Source: Acheta domesticus
Taxonomy: Eukaryota > Arthropoda > Insecta > Orthoptera > Gryllidae
Assembly: GCA_031308135.1 (NCBI GenBank)
Contig: JAHLJT010009419.1
Span: 65,058,723-65,122,722 of the forward strand
Length of the DNA stretch: 64,000 nucleotides
Direction of reading: 5' to 3'
Below the pieces are notes generated by a model, which made no database searches, was not told where the DNA came from, and saw nothing but the letters and a program-made list of their open reading frames with translations. A program made the position numbers and the translations under genes. Positions 58,670 to 64,000 of the stretch are shown piece by piece. Every line of letters starts with the position of its first letter. The first letter of the stretch is position 1.

Positions 58670-60462
58670 TGAGAATTTTTTTCAGGATCTTTGAGGACAC
58701 GACTTATCAATGCTACTATATTTTCTTCCCCTGATTGCCCCTGATATAGGATCGCTCCCATTCCACTATCGCTACAATCCGTTTGCAGGATAAATTTCTT
58801 TTGAAAATCCGGGAAAGTAAGCATACATGACTGATGGAATTCAGCAATCAATTTGTAGAACGCCTTATCATGTAGGTCTGTCCAATTCCAGTTGCTGTTT
58901 TTCTTTAAAAGGGGAAGAAATGGTGTTATGAACATTAAATAGTTATAAATAAATCTACTATAATAGTTCACACATCCAATAAAACTTCTTAATTGCTTCT
59001 TATTTCTAGGTGGAACTATTTTATCAAGTTCTTTTATCTTATCAAGATTCATAGAAACTCCATTTCTTGTAAGATCATATCCTAAGAATTTTACTTTATG
59101 AGTACAAAAGTTTGACTTTTGGAAATTAAGTTGCAGATTATTATCTATCAATAGCTGAAACAAACTCTGTAAATTCTTTAGGTGTTGCTCAAAAGTTTCC
59201 GCGTACACCAACACATCATCAATATATAGAATTGTGCAATCATTTAAATTTGTTGTAATTATCCTCTCCAGACATCTAATCAAAGCGGATGCACTGTTCT
59301 TTAACCCAAAAGGCATTCTGCAAAATACATAGGTAATGCCTCTGTGCAGAAATCCCGTGTACTGCCTTGATTCCTCGCTGATCTCCACCTGCCAGTATGA
59401 AGCTGTGAAATCTGTAGTTGATAACCATGTCGGTTTCTTCAATTTACACATAATTTCCTCCATACAAATTGGTCGATCCCGATACGGTACAGTTATTGAA
59501 TTCAGTTTTCTCGCATCTAAACACAGTCGTATTTCACCTGATGATTTTCTGACAGTAACTATTGGATTAATGTAGGGTGTCCTTTGCTTTTTGATTACAC
59601 CATCTGCTAACATCTCCTCAATTAAAGACTCTACTTCTTGTTTACAAGCTTCCGGTATTCTATATTGATGGCCTACAAAAGGTTCTTGTGTGGTCAATTC
59701 GATTTCAAATTGGAAATTTCTAACAGGTTTTGTAGATTTTTCAAACACCTTCTTATATTTAAGCAACATGGCTATTAATTGTCCCTTTTGATCAGACTGT
59801 AAATTTGAATTATCTTGTACAGTAGACTTTATTAAATCTTCTAGATTCTGTAGTTCGACACATTGGGATGTATAAATTTCTTCCCCGGAATCATTGCACT
59901 CTAGGTCAATACTATCCTTCGGTGGAATGAACAATTTGTATTGTTGAACATCAATTATTACTGAATACTGTGCCATGAAATCCATTCCTAGTATCAACGG
60001 ATAAAGCAGATCCTTTGCTACTATACATACTACCTCACATTTGGTAGTACCTATAACTAAATCAAGCATTACTTGCTTGTTTATTGGACATGACTTTTTC
60101 TTATTCACCCCAATAATATAAGATTTAGTTAATGGCAGCATTGGAATGTCTAAACCATTGTCTAATAGATACTGCACTGTGTCTTCTGTGATAATTGAAG
60201 TCATACAACCCGTGTCTACCAGAGCTGACAAGAATATTCCATTACATTTGACTTGTATCATAGGACAACGTCGCTTATTTAAATTTGTTTGAAGAATCTT
60301 TTCCTTTTCTGTTATTTCCTCAAAATCTGTTAACTCCCACGACAAGATAGTCACCTCGTTCATATTGTTGGTTAATAGGTTCGGCGCGGGATGACTAGTC
60401 GCCCCAAACCTCAGAAGTTTGTTCCCTTCGATGTACTCGGCGATTGTTTCCATTCTCCACAC
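58666..60462 (-). CDS. Pol part 1 of gypsy element 2: protease and reverse transcriptase
   Basis: About 598 codons in the -1 frame relative to gag, opening without an ATG inside the gag C-terminus, so expression needs ribosomal frameshifting. The aspartic protease has DTG at residues 83-85 and an ILGMDF motif at 157-162. RT spans about 262-440, with Asp351 in STTDFTASYWQ, the MPFGLKN motif and the YIDD catalytic site at 413-416. The connection and RNase H start follow (LQTDCSDSGMGAILYQG). The frame then ends early in an A7 run (58676-58682 on the plus strand as T7), within RNase H. All catalytic residues that can be checked are present. Confidence 0.9.
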   Translation of the reverse strand: MWRMETIAEYIEGNKLLRFGATSHPAPNLLTNNMNEVTILSWELTDFEEITEKEKILQTNLNKRRCPMIQVKCNGIFLSALVDTGCMTSIITEDTVQYLLDNGLDIPMLPLTKSYIIGVNKKKSCPINKQVMLDLVIGTTKCEVVCIVAKDLLYPLILGMDFMAQYSVIIDVQQYKLFIPPKDSIDLECNDSGEEIYTSQCVELQNLEDLIKSTVQDNSNLQSDQKGQLIAMLLKYKKVFEKSTKPVRNFQFEIELTTQEPFVGHQYRIPEACKQEVESLIEEMLADGVIKKQRTPYINPIVTVRKSSGEIRLCLDARKLNSITVPYRDRPICMEEIMCKLKKPTWLSTTDFTASYWQVEISEESRQYTGFLHRGITYVFCRMPFGLKNSASALIRCLERIITTNLNDCTILYIDDVLVYAETFEQHLKNLQSLFQLLIDNNLQLNFQKSNFCTHKVKFLGYDLTRNGVSMNLDKIKELDKIVPPRNKKQLRSFIGCVNYYSRFIYNYLMFITPFLPLLKKNSNWNWTDLHDKAFYKLIAEFHQSCMLTFPDFQKKFILQTDCSDSGMGAILYQGQSGEENIVALISRVLKDPEKNSQ

Positions 60463-61988
60463 GCTGATCCATCTGATGGATTATTCTTATCTCTTGACCG
60501 GCTTCTGTGAATTTCCTTTTTGTTTTCCTCTTCATTCCGGGTTTTCTGATGTTGATTCTTGGGAAGATTTTGCTTCGTTTCTACTACTGTAGACGAAGCT
60601 GTGGTGCTTGTCTTCGATTTGCTTTGCTTCTCTATTCTTTGATAAGTAGCATCATAAGAACCTAATTGAGTAATAAGTTTTTCAGCTGTTAGAGGTAACA
60701 AGTTCTTCAATAGGTTTTGAATTTGGCTTGGAAAGTGTCGGATAAGAAGACACACCATTTCGTCTTCCGGTATGGTTGGAGTGCATAACTTGAGTCCTGC
60801 CAACTTTTCTGTTGCATACTCTTGCATATTGCAACCACCTCTCTTCCAAGATCCACATAAAAGTTCTATCTTGTAGTCAGTTTGTATTTCATGATTCCAA
60901 TATCTGGAAAAGAATTTCTGCTTAAATTCCAGATATGTTGGTGGCAGAGGTTCTAGAGTATCTGCCCATGTCTTTGCATTGGATTTCAACATTTGATAAA
61001 TTATCCTAACCTTTTTATCTTCTTTGACCAAATGTAATGAGAAGTAATTTTCTACAGCTTTCAAAAAGGTACATGGATTTTCAGTGTTCAATCCACTAAA
61101 TGTCAAGTGGGGAGGCAAAGTCATTAACAAAGGGGTTATATTACCTGGCCCTAGACAAGTATGTCCTACTTTGGTACTCAAATCTTCTACCTCATTCTTG
61201 CATTCTTTAATCAGTTTTTCTAACTGGTTGTCATGTTCAGTCAAATCTTTAATAGCATTGTTCAATTTAATTGCTTGAACCTGTGCTGCCTCTGATAGTT
61301 CCTTTTGAAATTTATTGACTTCTTTTTCTAAAGATGACTGTTTATCAGAAATAGTGGCAACTATTGCTGCCTGTGTGTCAACTTTTTCTTCAATTGCACT
61401 CACTTTAATATCACATTGAAGTTGAATTTGTTGCCCTAAATTCTGCATTCTTTCTTCTAATTTACCATTAATGTTTGCTAACTCTGTCTGAATTTCTTCC
61501 TTCAATATACCCTTCCATTGCTCTGATAATCCTTTGAATTTACTCTCTAATTCTTCGAATCGCCCTTCTAATTTAGCATTGTTCACTATCATCTTTTCCT
61601 CTAATTTGTTATTGTTCTCTATCATCTTTTCCTCTAATTTGTTATTTCCCCCAACGATCTGACTAGTTATTGCTTCTGCTTGAGAATGCATTTTGATGTC
61701 AATTTGTTGCATAAATTGTTGCATCAACCTAACCATCATTCTATTTGCACTATCTACTTCTCCCTCTTGATCTCGAGATGTTGTAGGCGTTGATTCTCTT
61801 TCAGTTGGTGGAGTGTCCGTAAATCTTATTTCTTCTTCATCTTCCATAGTTGTGACTATTGATAAATCTCTACTACCCTCCGGTAACACTTCTTTACCCT
61901 CACTCCTATCTGATTCCTCACTACTCTCCGATACAGTTTCTATATTCCTTTGCAAATTAAACCTCTCCGTCCTATCTGAATCTGCCAT
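60411..61988 (-). CDS. Gag protein of gypsy element 2
   Basis: 525 residues from ATG 61988. An acidic, serine/glutamate-rich N-terminus (about 1-75) is followed by a long coiled coil (about 80-280) that includes tandem NNKLEEKMI repeats. The Retrotrans_gag-type capsid segment follows (LPPHLTFSGLNTENPCTFLK through YFSLHLVKEDKKVRIIYQML and RHFPSQIQNLLK). The tail is basic, K/R/S/T-rich, with RSRSRDK and only one Cys, so there is no CCHC knuckle; nucleic-acid binding probably rests on the basic tail. The end overlaps the pol frame by about 50 bases. The protein builds the particle in which reverse transcription occurs. Confidence 0.88.
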   Translation of the reverse strand: MADSDRTERFNLQRNIETVSESSEESDRSEGKEVLPEGSRDLSIVTTMEDEEEIRFTDTPPTERESTPTTSRDQEGEVDSANRMMVRLMQQFMQQIDIKMHSQAEAITSQIVGGNNKLEEKMIENNNKLEEKMIVNNAKLEGRFEELESKFKGLSEQWKGILKEEIQTELANINGKLEERMQNLGQQIQLQCDIKVSAIEEKVDTQAAIVATISDKQSSLEKEVNKFQKELSEAAQVQAIKLNNAIKDLTEHDNQLEKLIKECKNEVEDLSTKVGHTCLGPGNITPLLMTLPPHLTFSGLNTENPCTFLKAVENYFSLHLVKEDKKVRIIYQMLKSNAKTWADTLEPLPPTYLEFKQKFFSRYWNHEIQTDYKIELLCGSWKRGGCNMQEYATEKLAGLKLCTPTIPEDEMVCLLIRHFPSQIQNLLKNLLPLTAEKLITQLGSYDATYQRIEKQSKSKTSTTASSTVVETKQNLPKNQHQKTRNEEENKKEIHRSRSRDKNNPSDGSACGEWKQSPSTSKGTNF

Positions 61989-62207
61989 TTTTCTAACAAA
62001 ATGAACTAGTCGTAATTTAAGTTCAAGTTTACAAAAAAATACGAATATTTACAATTCAGTTAGTACTTTACCTACAGTACTTATAGAAATGAGTGCTTTT
62101 AACAATCACAACACAACCTTGTTAAACCTCAAAGATACCAAAAACACTGCTGGGAACACCAATAGCTTTGACAATTGCGTAAATTTCTCAAAATTTCAAG
62201 CCAACCA
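61989..62207 (-). other. 5' leader of gypsy element 2
   Basis: Short untranslated leader between the primer site and gag. No primer-site repeats are present, unlike element 1. Confidence 0.5.
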
Positions 62208-62218
62208 GTTGGGCGCCA
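62208..62218 (-). promoter_or_regulatory. Primer binding site of gypsy element 2
   Basis: Four bases (TAAA) after the 5' LTR the minus strand reads TGGCGCCCAAC, a perfect 11-base complement to the 3' end of tRNA-Lys(CUU). The match stops after 11 bases. Confidence 0.75.
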
Positions 62219-62222
62219 TTTA

Positions 62223-63835
62223 TGTGACCGAACGTGTAGGTCGGCCGTGGGGAAATTTCGTGGGTAATTTGGCTCTTGTTGAAATTTTGAAAAAAAACAC
62301 AAAGTTGAAAGCCACAAACATTAATATAATTGAATCTTCAAAAAAAAAACAAATTGCAAAATTACCTAACATGCACAGATAAACAAATGAACAAAGAAAA
62401 ATATAACACTGAACAGCATAAAAAAACTTTTTTGAGGAAAAATCAACTGCCAAAATTATGAATTTCAAAGTTGATTCAAACTAGAATCACAGCAATATCT
62501 TCTGTGACAAAAATAAATTGAAATCCAACTAAATTGAATCAAAGATATCTCTGGGGAGATGAGTGCACATAATGTTACATCAGAGGGTAGAGCACAGGCA
62601 TTTCGGATGACAAAATGTCTCAGTACTTTCTGTTTACAAAAATTGCAATTAACCCTTCCTCAACATACACTGCATTAGCATACATAGTAATTTCTTGCAA
62701 AACAATTCACTTCAATTACAAAGACATATGTTGTGTACAATTAAAATGAATAAACATAGTTTTGAAAACACAGAATATTCAAAAGAAGTTGCTAAAAAAA
62801 ACTAAACATGTGTGTTTACACCATAAATGTGAAACATTTATTACAACCTACACCTTTGGTTGAAATTGAAAATATGTTTTATTTTTACTCAACAGGCATC
62901 CAAATTTCAATAAATATTTCAAGATATTTAAGTTCACTTGAATTCTTCAACAGTTCATAGCAAATATACTTTTATAACCTTTTAATTGTTCATAAATAAC
63001 CCAAATTGTTTCTAACTTGATTTGGAATTTACACTATCATCAAAATGTTCTTTTTATTTAAAGACAGAAACTGCACTTGCAGTTTATTAACGTGACAAGA
63101 TTCTTTCATAAATAAGTGATGTTCTCCCCTTAGAAAGACACACTACTTCAAATATCTTTTGAAAATAGTACACAATGATTATGGAAATACCAATGGTCGG
63201 GTATATCATACATTATGCAAGAGTGTTAATGGCAAAAAAAAACGATTAAACAATCTGACAGTGAACTACAGGAACAACACTTCAACCTGCATTCTACAGT
63301 CAATTGCTTCCAAATTCTCATTACTTTTTATAGTATCACATACAAAATTGTTTTGTCTTTAACACCGACCTTATTTCGGTGGCCGTGGCGTTCGCCACCA
63401 GCGCAAAACTCACAGCGAACTAATGCGGCTGCCGACGCTCTGTCTTGAGCCTAAGCACGTGTTCTCTCTGTAATCACGTCGTACTCCAAGACCAGATACC
63501 TCCGTCGAACGCGCATCTGCCGTGTGAATTTAGCCACCACTGGGCCAAACCTCTCCTTTCTCGCTAACTGGAGCTCGCGGCCCCACACCATCAGCTTCCA
63601 AATTCACGCTGCTACCTCACGCTGCCGCTTCACGAAACATTCTGCCTACTCTCCTCGCACCGCCGTTACAACCCCTTCTTTTCCGCGTAGGGGGGGGACA
63701 ACTGTCTTCCCCCCGCCACCCCTCCAGCGACCGCTGATAAGGCGACGGGTTACGTAATCGTGCGGCGAAGCACGCAGACGAGGTCTTTCTTAGTCGATAA
63801 ATAATTAGTGACTGAGCAAGCTCAGGATCGGTACA
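62223..63835 (-). repeat. 5' LTR of gypsy element 2
   Basis: 1613 bp, about 99 percent identical to 55473-57087. It supplies the promoter, on the minus strand. Confidence 0.93.
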
Positions 63836-64000
63836 GCGACTACGTTTAACGCAAAATTACACAAAAAATACTCAAATTTTTTGGAAAGTTTGACTTGATC
63901 TTTTTTGAAGGCCTGTTTTCATGAACACATTTCATTAATAAAAAACTTGTATCTTCTCAATTATAGTTATAAGAAGTTGGCATTTTTTTTTGAAATTTTG
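63836..64000. other. Right flank of gypsy element 2
   Basis: It starts with the GCGA target duplication; the rest is AT-rich host DNA without features. Confidence 0.6.

Larger units (their letters stand above)
55473..63835 (-). mobile_element. Ty3/gypsy LTR retrotransposon, nearly complete (element 2)
   Basis: An 8363-bp element read on the minus strand: 5' LTR 62223-63835, primer site, gag, protease-RT, RNase H-integrase, purine tract, 3' LTR 55473-57087. A perfect GCGA target duplication flanks it (55469-55472 and 63836-63839). Gag, protease-RT and RNase H-integrase lie in three frames, each one base back (-1) from the previous. The first shift is normal for the group; the second falls in an A7 run inside RNase H and is probably a defect. 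No envelope gene is present. LTRs differ by about 16 substitutions plus A-run lengths, roughly 1 percent. Confidence 0.95.

Noticed and set aside
60411..60490. Named slippery heptamer for the gag-pol shift
   Set aside because: The overlap fixes the shift within about 75 bases, but no heptamer there fits the X XXY YYZ rule well enough to name.

Overview
The window is insect nuclear DNA: AT-rich, intron- and repeat-dominated, with no bacterial-style gene density. The best diagnostic is one exon of an Osiris protein (an insect-specific family) on the minus strand near 6.1-6.5 kb. tRNA-derived SINEs, a Tc1-type DNA transposon, Ty3/gypsy LTR retrotransposons, CA/TA microsatellites and short CpG-rich islets in an AT-rich background all fit a large, repeat-rich insect genome. 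I cannot name the species.

Layout. 0-10 kb: unique-looking AT-rich DNA, the Osiris first exon with its CpG island and TATA-like box, and a degenerate tandem array at 7.2-7.7 kb. 10-31 kb: mostly non-coding, with copies of one long tRNA-derived SINE (13.1, 13.5, 16.7 and 24.8 kb), two other SINE types, a hairpin element inserted in one SINE, a second unrelated near-perfect hairpin at 19.6 kb, the decayed 3' end of a non-LTR retrotransposon at 22.5-23.0 kb, and a possible decayed coding region at 29.1-29.5 kb. 31.7-40.8 kb: a Tc1-like transposon split by a Ty3/gypsy element. 40.8-55.5 kb: a candidate spliced exon (43.1 kb), a GC-rich minisatellite (43.9-44.8 kb), a 368-bp satellite with two monomer types (to 51.7 kb), a second copy of the hairpin family (48.2 kb), a tyrosine-recombinase-like pseudogene (53.3-53.8 kb), and a pair of inverted ~380-bp repeats at 45.5 and 54.7 kb. 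55.5-63.8 kb: a nearly complete Ty3/gypsy element.

How the mobile parts relate. Both gypsy elements lie on the minus strand and belong to one lineage: alike coiled-coil Gag proteins with no CCHC knuckle seen, integrases with 34 rather than 35 residues between the second D and the E, and primer sites resembling the complement of tRNA-Lys(CUU). The 55.5-63.8 kb copy has a 4-bp target duplication (GCGA), about 1 percent LTR divergence and one apparent 1-base break in an A7 run inside pol. The 32.7-40.1 kb copy has LTRs that look identical and target duplication GTAT, but has lost protease, RT and RNase H; its leader carries about five tandem copies of its own primer-site region. It sits inside an already broken Tc1 transposase gene, so the order of events can be read. 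The hairpin family at 13.6 and 48.2 kb shows paired changes in opposite arms and is the least explained structure in the window.
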